Part shown: positions 44,654-54,208 of the stretch, one piece after another
Numbering within the stretch: position 1 is the stretch's first letter
How the letters are laid out: every line of letters begins with the position of its first letter
Position numbers and translations under genes: made by a program
Notes under the pieces: model-generated
Database searches by the model: none
What the model was told of the DNA's origin: nothing
What the model saw: only the letters and a program-made list of their open reading frames with translations
Source: Meconema thalassinum
Lineage: Eukaryota; Arthropoda; Insecta; Orthoptera; Tettigoniidae
DNA length: 64,000 nt
Direction: 5' to 3'
NCBI GenBank assembly: GCA_946902985.2
Contig: OX336398.1
Location: 229,549,556-229,613,555 of the forward strand

Positions 44654-44980
44654 AAAATCCACAGCCTGCTTCCAGTCTCCGACCGGGTCAGGAATGGAAT
44701 GAATGAAGCCCCCATCTAGCGGCGAGGAAATGAACTGTGCCAGCTGCCGAGGCCTGCCGCACTCCTCTGGGGCAATGATTAAATGAATGACAGATGAAAT
44801 GAAATGATAGTGCAGAGTGTTGCTGGAATGAAATTTTGACAGGGAAAACCGGAGTACCCGGAGAATAACCTGTCTGCCTCCGTTTTGTCCAGCACAGATC
44901 TCACATGGAGTGACCGGGATTTGAACCACGGACCCAGTGGTGAGAGGCCAGCGTGCTGCCGCCTAAGCCACGGAGGCTTT
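44654..44980 (-). mobile_element. SINE-E, complete, with perfect 17-bp target duplication
   Basis: Flanked by CGCGAATTAGCCCCTTG at 44637-44653 and 44981-44997. On the minus strand: head CTCCGTGGCTTAGGCGGCAG (A-box), B-box-like GGTTCAAATCCCGGTCA, body TTTCATTCCAGCAACACTC, 3' end GACTGGAAGCAGGCTGTGG and ATTTT. 327 bp. The long duplication is the mark of LINE-driven target-primed insertion. Confidence 0.95.
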
Positions 44981-45016
44981 CGCGAATTAGCCCCTTGTAC
45001 ATGGTAATTATTTCTG

Positions 45017-45035
45017 CCCCCCCCCCCCCCCCCCC
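45017..45035. repeat. poly-C tract (19 C)
   Basis: Continuous cytosines directly abutting the left end of a TIR element. It could be a site of slippage or an assembly weak spot. Confidence 0.9.
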
Positions 45036-45625
45036 GATAAACACGGCAAGCTAAGCCAGCTGAGACTGGCTCAGATCGCGGGCGCGCGTACGCGGTTCAG
45101 CCGGTGGTGGCGCGCACTTTCACACTTTTACCAAACATGTTCAGTAATGTGTACTTACAGTGCTCATTGGCGATGCTGAAAATGTCCTCCCTCTCTTGTA
45201 ATATGCACCGGACATCTTCTGATGAAAGAATGTCTGTCAACTCTTTTATTATTTACGGAGCCTGTTTTCTTGAATCGTTTAGCGAGCCTCCTAATTGTAC
45301 TAGCATTAGGCACAGGGCTTCCTGAAAACTCGATTCGAAATTTTCGTCTCGTTTCAGAACAAGATTTTCTGCTTTTCATACACGAATTATGGATATACAC
45401 ACGTTCGCGCAATGTGAATTGGTGTCTAGGCATGACTAACAATCACAGTAATCACAATACTCACTAAACGTGCGACAATACCATCGATGCTTTGCAGATA
45501 TGAATAACAAAACGCGTGTGAACTAACGATATGAGTCAGTGGAGCACGCCACTACTGGCTGAACCACGTACGCGCGCCCACGATCTGCGCCAGTCACAGC
45601 TGGTTTAGCTTGCTCTGTTTATCGG
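45034..45625 (-). mobile_element. 592-bp TIR element carrying a transposase N-terminus
   Basis: Left end CCGATAAACACGGCAAGC and right end GCTTGCTCTGTTTATCGG are inverse over about 80 bp, including CAGATCGCGGGCGCGCGTAC and its partner. The interior encodes, on the minus strand, the HTH part of a transposase (45164-45442) and nothing more. It is an internally deleted, nonautonomous derivative. A flanking TA duplication is not evident. Confidence 0.85.
45164..45442 (-). pseudogene. transposase N-terminal HTH fragment (DUF4817-like)
   Basis: 92 codons starting MLVMPRHQFTLRERVYIHNS, then NASTIRRLAKRFKKTGSVNN. The pattern FT..ER..I........S......F...........I.RL...F..TGSV matches the DNA-binding N-terminus (DUF4817) common in insect Tc1/mariner-superfamily transposases. 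The catalytic domain is missing. The DDE part of what may be the same family is at 61.0-62.0 kb. Such N-terminal pieces can still bind TIRs, but there is no evidence of expression here. Confidence 0.6.
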
Positions 45626-45639
45626 AGCGCACATAGATA

Positions 45640-46515
45640 AAGACCCTGTACTTGGGTGGGTGTAGATTTTTTTTGATAACCTGTATTATTTTGTGTAATT
45701 CTATTTAAGGCGAGGATTGGGATGGAGGCGGCCGTGGCCTTTAGGAACGATCCTAGCATTTGCCTAGAGTAGAGATGGGTAACCACAAAAAAAACTTTAG
45801 GACGTTTGAGTTGGGAAATTGAACCCCAAGCTTCTCGAAGCTGAGAAGGGAAAGGATTGCGGTTCAAAATTCTAATCAGGTTGAAATTTAGTACACAATA
45901 TTTCTAAAAAGTTCTACAATGACGTAGTGAAAACCGCACGGGCCACTTTCAATTTCGAACGCCAATATTGAACGATGAAAATCTGCCGGGCGACGGCATG
46001 AGCAAGGAGGTGGGAAGAGGTAAAGCTGACCTTGAATCCTAGCAGCAAGCGATGGCTCCCGGCCACCAGACAGCGAGCTGCCGTGCTGCGTTGCATTCCC
46101 CACCTTAAACGTTCTCCTCACTCTTCTACCCACTCGATTAGGGCATACATTGCAACATAATGTGATGTTTTACGCTTGGCCATACTGTAAATAAATAAAA
46201 CGGTCTGGTGGTTGGGAGCCATCGCTTGCTGCTAGGATTCAAGGTCAGCCTTACCTCTTCCAACCTCCTCGCTCATGCCGACGCCCGGCAGGTTTTCAGC
46301 GTTCAATATTGGCGCTCAAAATTGAAAGTGGCCCGTGCGGTTTTCACTACGTCATTGTACAACTTTGTAGGAATAATGTGTACTAAATTTCAATCAGATT
46401 AGAATTTTACACCGCAATCCGTTCCCTTGTGAGTGTACCCCGTTGCAGCCTTCAGAGCAGAGTGAAATATCTTGGCAGAGCCCGGAATCGAACCGGAATC
46501 ACGATGTGGTCGTAA
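45640..46515 (-). mobile_element. SINE-C interrupted by a foldback element
   Basis: Left part (45640-45845) has GCGAGGATTGGGATGGAGGC and CCTAGCATTTGCCTAGAGTA. The right part (46430-46515) continues with GTACCCCGTTGCAGCC and CTTGGCAGAGCCCGGAATCG. These are in the same order as the copy at 13.9 kb, where the sequence runs through. The interruption is 45846-46428. Confidence 0.75.
45846..46428. mobile_element. 583-bp foldback element (216-bp arms) inside SINE-C
   Basis: The arms, 45846-46070 and about 46208-46428, are inverse copies: AAGGGAAAGGATTGCGG / CCGCAATCCGTTCCCTT ends, GAAAACCGCACGGGCCACTT / its partner, AATCCTAGCAGCAAGCGATG / its partner. They are about 90% alike by eye. The spacer is about 137 bp. 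Flanks TGAG (45842-45845) and TGAG (46430-46433) are a possible 4-bp target duplication with one extra base. No protein. Confidence 0.85.
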
Positions 46516-46529
46516 TATGTCTCGTTATG

Positions 46530-46763
46530 GTGTTTGAGTCTTCAGTATTTTGACTGGTTTGATACAGCTCTCCACGCCTCCCTGTCCTGAGCTAATCGTT
46601 TCATCTCTACATAGCTACCGGACGCTACATACGAGGCAATCTATTTAACATAGTCTAACCTTGGTCTACCCCTACAGTTCTTGTCCTCGACCCTTCCTTC
46701 CATAACTAACTTTGCTCTTCCTGGTGTCTTAGTATGTGTCCTACCAACCTATCTCCCCTCTTC
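46530..46763 (-). pseudogene. LINE 3' end (RTE-like family), split by the chimeric SINE
   Basis: Plus strand TATTTTGACTGGTTTGATAC and CCTCCCTGTCCTGAGCTAAT then CTTGTCCTCGACCCTTCC is the reverse of the 3' region at 34.0 and 51.9 kb. Confidence 0.65.
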
Positions 46764-46775
46764 AATAGTTGCCAG

Positions 46776-47178
46776 GCTTCGGTGGCGTAGTTGGTAGCAT
46801 GCTGAACTGCTGTGCCCAAGATAGCGGGTTCAAACCCGGGAGAAGTCGTCGTATTTTTAAGAGCGTTAAAATCCTTCAGTATGCCTTCCTTCGGAGGGGA
46901 AGTAAAGCCGGCGGCCCCATGTTATAGATTTATTGCATGTAAATAGATCCTTCCACAGACCAAACTTGTGTGAAGCTAGATTTCTAGCTTACATTTCGTT
47001 GGAACGCTCTATCAAAGTTCCAACGTTTACCACTAGGTACCGTTGTCATCTGGTAGCGAAAGTTTGAACTACTTGAAATTGAACGGAACGTGTAGCTCAC
47101 CCTATGGATGTCCGCTAGAAGCGAACCGAACATGTCCTCGGACACTGCCGGCACTAAAAGCCATACGATAAATAAATA
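46776..47178 (+). mobile_element. chimeric SINE: SINE-A head/body joined to SINE-D tail
   Basis: Flanked by AATAGTTGCCAG (46764-46775) and AATAGTCGCCAG (47179-47190), one mismatch. The first ~310 bp are SINE-A (GCTTCGGTGGCGTAGTTGGT, B-box GGGTTCAAACCCGGGAG, GGAGGGGAAGTAAAGCCGGC). From about 47100 it is the SINE-D 3' end in the same orientation (ATGTCCTCGGACACTGCCGG, CACTAAAAGCCATACG) with an (AATA)n tail. One duplication around both parts means they inserted as a unit. Confidence 0.8.
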
Positions 47179-47190
47179 AATAGTCGCCAG

Positions 47191-47519
47191 AGCTAATGTT
47201 CCTATAGTCTCTTGACCTAAAGTACTGTTCTTCCTGCCAGCGCATTTCAATAAATCCCAACCAAATCAACCACAACCTATCCATTTCCCTTTCTAAGTTT
47301 TCTAACCTTCCACGCTCCGATCCGTAGAATGACAGACTTCCTCTTTGCCACTTCTGTGATTTTAACCTCCTCTCGAGTAGTCCCCACCCGGAGATCCAAA
47401 CGGGGGACTAGATTACCTCCGGATTGGAAGAGAGGAGGCCATCGTCACATGTAATTATGCATAGAGAGGTGCATTGTAATTCATCCTAAGTATTCTTTAT
47501 TTTCATCAGTGATTATCAC
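47191..47519. other. right flank, possibly further LINE sequence; otherwise unassigned
   Basis: The minus strand of 47191-47365 gives short frames without catalytic motifs. If the interrupted LINE continued it should resume here, but the match could not be confirmed by eye. Confidence 0.35.
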
Positions 47520-48448
47520 TAAAGCCCTGCGCGGATGTGGACATAGTTTCCATGGCTGTGCGGATAATGTTTAGAGCAAATTTGCGGATAGTTTATGGAT
47601 TACAATCAGAACTTGTTGAATATTATTACTGGGACTTGGATGTTATGCCATATATTTTCCCATTATGTTACTTTCTTGACAGATGCAAGAAGATAATTTA
47701 ACCCTGTGCAGCTTAGTGGTCAGTACATTAACCGCCCAGCAAAAGGACAATTCATATTGTCAAAGATGCAGATGGTTAAATCATCACTCATATTTCAACT
47801 AATTCTTGTGAAAATGTTAATGTTTTTGTAAACCAAATATTATTAGTTTATGGCCTTGACCTAGGGTGCTACATAAATGTTTTAATAAGAGCAATTAAAA
47901 TAAAAAGTAAATAATAAAAAATGGTAATAAGAATAATACATCTTTAATTTTAATTGTTTAATAATGCTCAATGTGGCTCTAAATTTTCAAAATAAATAAG
48001 CTTATAAAAATAAAATTTCTAATAATTTTACCATTTTAATTGTAAAATTATAAAAGTAATTATGAGCATTAAAATGTTCAAGAAAACAAAAATGAAAATT
48101 AATAATAATTATAATTAGGCTAAAATAATTAAATGTAAATAAATACAAATAAAATACATTTACTGCAGTACTCTTCTGGCCTATAAAGGGTTAAGCTAAT
48201 ATCATTCAAATTATGTCATCAAGCATAATTAACACTCCGAACTGAAAAGGGTTCCAATTCTGGCTGTGTAACATTTACTTTAAACATAGCACATGACATA
48301 CATAGCCTAGGAGAACGACTTTCTCTTCAAATGTCTAAAGGTGTTGCTTTATGCTTTGACTAATTAAAAATATCATTGTAATGCCTGTAGATTCGGATAA
48401 CGAAAGTGCGGATGCGGATAAGGGTTTGTTTATCCGCACAGGGCTCTA
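47520..48448. mobile_element. 929-bp nonautonomous hAT-like element
   Basis: Ends TAAAGCCCTGCGCGGAT and ATCCGCACAGGGCTCTA are inverse repeats. Flanking 8-mers ATTATCAC (47512-47519) and ATTATAGC (48449-48456) match at 6 of 8. TIRs with a CCCTG core and an 8-bp duplication fit the hAT superfamily. The interior is AT-rich with no transposase frame. Confidence 0.6.
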
Positions 48449-48549
48449 ATTATAGCCAGCACAGGAGCACCGGTTATCAGACAAATTCAATACATATCCA
48501 AGTACACGACGATGATGCCGTAAATGTCCTAAGCCCTGACAATTAATTT

Positions 48550-49470
48550 AAAAAATTACGAGCCTTACAGTAGTCGCATATGATATATAACATGTGACAT
48601 GTTATCCTACTATGTGCGTACCGGGAGCGCAAATCCCTTGTTAACAGTGAACTTTGTTGGTCATTGAAATAACTACTTGTAAAACTACAGTGCCAAATCC
48701 TTTCAGCAAATGTGATATAATGAATATTTTCACACCAAAGAACGACAACTTGATGATGATTTATTGTATGAATATCTTTAATGGGGCCTCCAAACATTGA
48801 AGTAAACCGTATGCGATATACATTCGACATAGTGCTGTATTTTGGCCGACAGTACCTCGAGTGCTTACATTAAATAAGAATACAGCAAAAGTATGAAGAT
48901 TTGATAAATCATAATTGTTTTCAGCTAATATGATATAATGAATATTTTCACACCAAAGAACGACAATTTGAAGATGATTTATTATAGGAATATCTTTAAT
49001 GGGGCCTCCAAACCTTGAAGTAAACCATATGCGACAGACATTCCAAATAGGGCTCAGTCTGGGGGGGAAATCCCTTGTTAACAGTGAACTCTGTTGTTCA
49101 TTGAAATAACTACTTGTAAAACTCCAGTGCCAAATCCTTTCAGAAAATATGATATAATTAATATTTTCACACCAAAGAACGACAACTTGATGAAGATGTA
49201 TTGTATGAATATCTTTAATTGGGCCTCCAAACATTGAAGTAAACCGTGTGCGATGTACATTCTACATAGTGCTGTATTTAGGCCGACAGTACCTCGAGTG
49301 CTTATATTAAATAAGAATACAGCAAAAAATCATAATATTGTTTTCATCAAATATTATATAATGAATATTTTCATACCAAAGAATGACAATTTGAAGATGA
49401 TTTATTGTAGTAATATCTTTAATGGGGCCTCCAAACCTTGAAGTAAACCGTATGCGATATACATTCCACA
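48550..49470. repeat. dimeric tandem repeat (A-B-A-B, ~430-bp period), family K
   Basis: AAATCCCTTGTTAACAGTGA occurs at 48632 and 49068, TGATATAATGAATATTTTCA-like lines at four places, and TTTAATGGGGCCTCCAAAC at about 48777, 48996, 49215 and 49420. Two alternating ~215-bp subunits form a unit repeated twice. An inverted relative lies at 62.3-62.75 kb. Frames on the minus strand repeat with the units and are not genes. Confidence 0.8.
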
Positions 49471-49770
49471 TAGCCACATGGGCGACAGTACGTCGTGGTA
49501 CCAATCTCCGCCATTGCAGTCCCGTCCCAGATCCGTTTCATTTCTTCAAAATCACCCCCAGAAAATATATACAGAAGTACCAATCTCCGCCACCGCTCGC
49601 ACTCATTGTTTCCGATTCATTTCCATCCCGTTTCAATTCATCAAAATCACCCCCACAAAAAATATACAGCACCCGAGTGGAGAGATGTTACACATCAAAA
49701 CTATACGAAAAGCTGACATATTAGCGTTCACAGCAATCCTTTTGGGTTTTTCACCGTGTCTATTGTCGAT
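49471..49770. repeat. ~95-bp direct repeat, part of family K flank
   Basis: GTACCAATCTCCGCCA occurs at about 49499 and 49587, each followed by a TTCATCAAAATCACCCCC-like line. The reverse of this stretch (GGTGGCGGAGATTGG) abuts the family K copy at 62.26 kb. Confidence 0.6.
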
Positions 49771-50231
49771 GGGCGGCTTCGGTGGCGTAGTCGGTAGCAT
49801 GCTGAGCTTCTATGCCAAAGTTGGCGGGTTCAAACCCGGCCGAAGTCGTCGTAATTTTAAGAGCGTTTAAATCCCTCAGTATGCCTTCCTTCGGAGGGGA
49901 AGTAAAGCCGGCGGTCCCATGTCATAGAATTATGGCATGTTAAAGAACCTTTCAATAATTACACCTGTGTGAAGCTAAATTACGAATAGGTTCCTACGTT
50001 CATCATCAGGAGCCGACTGTGGTGGGATCTGGTAACTAAGTTCTGAACTAGTTGGTCATTGACGGTGGCGTTTGGTGGCAAAAGTAGGAACTACTTGAAT
50101 TAAAAGAGATACACACGCTAATATAGCCATCACAATGATCAGCGGTTATCAGACAGTTTCTACACACACCCAAAGTACACGGGGCTACATGACCGCGTTG
50201 TCGCAGTCCCTAAACTTAGGAACCAACCATG
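49771..50231 (+). mobile_element. SINE-A, full copy with perfect 10-bp target duplication
   Basis: Flanked by TATTGTCGAT at 49761-49770 and 50232-50241. Head GGCTTCGGTGGCGTAGTCGG, B-box GGGTTCAAACCCGGCC, 3' block GACCGCGTTGTCGCAGTCCC and AAACTTAGGAACCAACCATG. At 461 bp this is the best reference copy of the family in the window. Confidence 0.92.
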
Positions 50232-50241
50232 TATTGTCGAT

Positions 50242-50944
50242 TGGACTCTCGATACCCCTTGCCCGGCCCACCACTGGGGTAGCTCACCTTGCACAACGTC
50301 CAATATTTATAGCACATTGCGGCAAAATCCTAACAGGATTACTGAAGTATAATCCGAAATATTTTCAAACGACCCTAAAACCTGCAGTAAACCTCTGCAC
50401 TGGCTATGGCTGCCAGCGCGCTCTTTGCGACAGATGCCGAATCAATTAGGTATCATTGAATAACTGGTGGATTTACAACCCTGTTTGTGCAGCGGGTAGC
50501 TATTTGCCTCGACTCTACAAACGTCCCAAATGCTTGATTATTGAATGTGCCCAGTAATGCATAGCGCTTGCGGTCTTCAAATAGCCTGCAGTGGATGGTA
50601 ATATTGTAGCATTCCATCGCTCGTTTCGATATCAGAACTGGGAATGTCCAAATCATCACAATATCATGAGATATTGTGTTATTACACTTTTAGACCACTG
50701 CATGTATTATGAGATTGTTCTTCGCGTATAGGGAAACTCAATTCTCATGAGTGTATCTTCAGGGTTGAGTAGCGTAGCCCTAGATTCACCATAGTTCGAC
50801 AAAATGTTAACAAACCATTAAAGGCGGTTAACGTCCGATTACCGAAATGTCGTGGTTCACCAAACTATAACAATCCATTAGCATCTCTAACGAGCAATTA
50901 AAACTGATTGCTGTGTCAACATACAATTAACGGCTGATGTTTGA
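50242..50944. other. unassigned stretch
   Basis: Short frames on both strands without motifs. No repeat match within the window. Confidence 0.4.
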
Positions 50945-51171
50945 TTGCAATCCAAACTGGACCGTACATTAAACTCTATTCTTAACGATGTTCTTGAAGA
51001 CATGCTAGATATTGGTCGCCCTCAAATTTATAAAAAAAAACCGGAAGAACTACTGTACTTGGAAGAAAGCAGCGAAACAGAATTTATTATCAGATTTTGG
51101 TTGACAAAACCTTCTGTGTTTAATGTTCTACGGATGATAGAAGCTAACCAGGAATTCCTATGTGACAAGTA
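50945..51171 (+). pseudogene. HARBI1/PIF-Harbinger-like transposase, N-terminal exon remnant
   Basis: An open frame after TGA (50942) with no ATG at its start reads NDVLEDMLDIGRPQIYKKKP, then ETEFIIRFWLTKPSVFNVLR then MIE. The pattern (RP.IY....., EF..RF.LTK..V..VL..IE) matches the region before the DDE domain in insect HARBI1-like proteins, usually written F..RFRLTK..V..VL. The frame ends at GACAAGTAAGATATG, where AA|GTAAGA is a donor-like site that coincides with the stop. No DDE domain follows. It may be an isolated exon of a dead Harbinger element or of a domesticated gene. Recognition is by pattern only. Confidence 0.45.
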
Positions 51172-51206
51172 AGATATGTACGAGGGGCGTAATATATTGT
51201 TTTACA

Positions 51207-51265
51207 CTGAGAGTCAAGTTTCACTTCCATAAAGCGCCACACTCGAGACAAAGGCATTCAAAATA
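51207..51265 (-). pseudogene. inverted scrap of LINE sequence
   Basis: The reverse complement of this ~57-bp stretch (ATGCCTTTGTCTCGAGTGTG and GGAAGTGAAACTTGACTCTC) matches 51615-51672 in the LINE copy on the plus strand. It marks a small inverted duplication about 0.35 kb away. Confidence 0.7.
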
Positions 51266-51285
51266 TTTTCTACCAAATGAAGTAC

Positions 51286-51412
51286 ATTACACATTAGTTG
51301 TTACGTCCACCTTCTCAACATAATCTCCTTGTAACATTATGCACTTTTGCCATCAATGTGTCAGTCTCTCCAGACATTCCTGAAACCATTCTTTCGGACT
51401 GCTGACGAAAGA
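51286..51412 (-). pseudogene. mariner-like transposase C-terminus
   Basis: The minus strand reads SPKEWFQECLERLTH, a stop, then WQKCIMLQGDYVEKVDVTT. This matches the end of mariner transposases (W.KCI...GDY.E). No catalytic residues remain. Confidence 0.55.
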
Positions 51413-51429
51413 AATCAGAAACCCCTATG

Positions 51430-52035
51430 GTTTCCAAATTTTCAGGTGAAAATTTAAAGACCTAGGAGACTACTACTACTTGGGAAGCAATATAATCAGT
51501 GATGGACGAAGCAAAGAGGATATAAAAAGTAGGGTTAGCTCAGGCAAGGAAAGCATTTCTACAAAAAAGAAATCTGCTGACATCAAATATAGATTGATGT
51601 ATTAGGAAGTCAAATTTTAATGCCTTTGTCTCGAGCGTGGCGCTGTATTGAAGTGAAACTTGATTCTCAGAGCAGCAGAAAGGAGAAGAATACAAGTGTT
51701 TGAAATGTGGAGCTACAGGAGAATGATGAAGATCAGATGGGTAGAGTAACAAAGTTCAAGACGAGTGGGAGAGGAGAGTTTATGACGACTGTTAATGAAG
51801 AGAAGAGATAGGTTGGCAGGATACATACTAACTTAAGACACCCAGGAATAGCAATCATAGTTACGGAAGGAAGGGTTGAGGACAAGAACTGTAGTGGTAG
51901 ACCATGGTTTGAATATGTTAAACTGATTGCTTCGGATGTAAGATGTCGTAGCTATGTAGAGATGAAACGATTAGCTCAGGACAGGGAGGAATGAAGAGCT
52001 ACATAAAACCAGTCAAAATACTGATGACTCACTCA
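51430..52035 (+). pseudogene. LINE post-RT fragment with 3' end
   Basis: Broken frames give AQARKAFLQKRNLLTSN, then FEMWSYRRMMKIRWV-like, ending with AGGACAGGGAGGAATGAAGA and CCAGTCAAAATACTGATGAC. It is a second copy of the LINE at 34.0 kb; the order of landmarks is identical. Confidence 0.7.
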
Positions 52036-52192
52036 TGCGTATAGAATGATCTTCCAAGAGTATCCTCTGCCAATCACAATCGGATCCGGGAGGTGAACCC
52101 TAAGGGAGTTCCCTTGTTTCATGTTTCGTCCTACTACCACTTAACTACATATTCGTTTTCTTTTACACATCAAGCAGGAGCTCACATCATGT
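52036..52192. other. unassigned
   Basis: Short spacer between the LINE fragment and repeat family H. Confidence 0.4.
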
Positions 52193-52862
52193 TTGACGTG
52201 GGTTGGCAACCACGGGACCCCAGCTGAGTTCGGTATTACTTCCACTTACTTGTGCCTGTCGACCTCCCTTGGTCAACTCTTGTTGTTTTGTGACCCCGAT
52301 GGTATTAGGGTATCTGAGGCCGAGAGAATCTCTTCCTTTCTCGCCTTAATTGGCCCTCGTCTCATCTATCCTGATCCCTCATTCTTCGAGGGGTCAGACC
52401 TCTTGTTTTCATTTCATGTTATCTCATGCCTTCCGCACAATGCCCTCAATGAGGCAGGGTGTGTGTAGCTCCACCACTTCTGGTGCACCCTGGATTGTGC
52501 TACACCCTCAAGGGCTCACGTTTGGTGAGTTCAGGAGTTGGCGACCCCGAGCGATTCCTGAGTTCGATCCGGTTTGTCTCCTTCTTCCATTGCCTTTGGG
52601 GAGGTCCCTCTTCTCTTTCCCTACACTCTCTACCATTCGTGGCTCTCCTTTCTTCCAAGTACCCTAATTCTCATTCTTCGAGGGTTGAGGGCATTTCCTT
52701 TCCTCCCGTCTTTTGTTTCCCTTATTCTTCTTCTTGTTTTCCATTTCCTCTTCTGGTATGTAAGTATGTAGTTAGCTTTGGCTATAGTTTCATTTCATTT
52801 ACATGTTCATTATCATCCAAACCATTAAGGGCCGATAACCCAATTATCATCGTCATCATCTT
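52193..52862 (+). mobile_element. repeat family H, forward copy
   Basis: GACGTGGGTTGGCAACCACG and GGACCCCAGCTGAGTTCGG, two CATTCTTCGAGGG lines, and CCAAACCATTAAGGGCCGAT then AACCC and (ATC)n. Landmark order as in the copy at 32.5 kb. Confidence 0.75.
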
Positions 52863-54208
52863 TTACACAATCAAACTCACGTGGCATAATTACCGTGATG
52901 TCCCAGGTCCTATAAAGTTCTGTAATATTACTTGGCTGCATGAGGTAGGCGAAGTAAGGCGACCCCAGCGCTCTCTTTCTCCCTTAATGATCGCGCAACA
53001 CGTTTATAGAACAATGTTCTAATTTAATGGCTTAATTATATTAACTTGAAGGTATGGGTTCCTTCTATAAGAGCGACAGAGACAACTGTATATGTGCGAC
53101 ATGGATGGCAATAATGAGTGGAGCCCTTTCTCATGTAGGTGCGACAAAGACAACCAACCACTCACGACAAGAATGGCTCCCTTCCCACTCTTTCTGTAAG
53201 TCAGAGAGAGACAGCTATACGTGTGCAACAAGGATGACAATATGCCGAGTGAAGTCCCATTTTACCCCCGTGAATAGGTTCCAAAAAGACAGATTCATAC
53301 GACGATAATATTAGTGCGACAAAGATAGCATCATAAAGGAGTAGTTAAATCTATCCAAAGAAAATTGCCTTTCTCGCGTAAAGAGCAAGGAAGAGCGAAA
53401 TGAAGAGACAAAGAAGGACAAGAAGTCAATGAGAATCGAGCGCACATACTGGTTACTTCTTCTTTATAATGAAGAAATATTAGAATATGGAACGCTCGTA
53501 ATAAAAGTGTGTTTGTGTAACTTTTTATTACTATTGTAACTATATAATGTAACTTTATAGCTAACAGTTATATTATCCCTTGTGTTCTTGTGCTCCTTTA
53601 TGAACGCGATGGAAAATTTCTTTTAGTTTTTGTTTTAAAGAAGGGATTCTTTGATACTAATGGGCTCCTGGATTTAGGGTTCGTCAAATCGTTGAAGTAT
53701 TTTTTATCTTATTTTTGTGGCTTTCATAGGCCAACACATGACAAAGGCGTCACCATATTAAATCGCCCGATTACGTCCACTAAACATGATATTTGATCAT
53801 TAGCACCTACATTAGTGAATATCACGTTAATACTGATGCAAATTAATAAAAATAATAATTATTATAATAATAATGATAATGAATAATGGACAAAGTGAAT
53901 AATTGAAGACTCCGCGGGCAAAACGGGGTAGGTCACATTCTGTATTTTTTCAGGAGAGCGTATTTAAACTTTCAACACTAAAATGTAATAGTTAAACCAT
54001 CCCAATTGAGTGTAAGCAATATAGTTACTTTGCCAAATTGACTTTTTATAAAGGAAGTACTGTACTTGTAAAACAAATAACAACTAAAGTTAAATTATGA
54101 AACAGTGAGAGGATGTGGGACGTTCTTTGTGTTTACACAAAAAATAAAAACCTCTGTGTCTCGGTGACAATCCGCTTTATTTGAAATCTATGATGGCTGG
54201 CCACCAGA
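52863..54208. other. unassigned; AT-rich, weak internal repeats at 53.05-53.3 kb
   Basis: GAGCGACAGAGACAACTGTA, GTGCGACAAAGACAACC and a third similar line suggest a degenerate short repeat. No gene motif was found. (AAT)n tract at 53849-53885. Confidence 0.4.
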
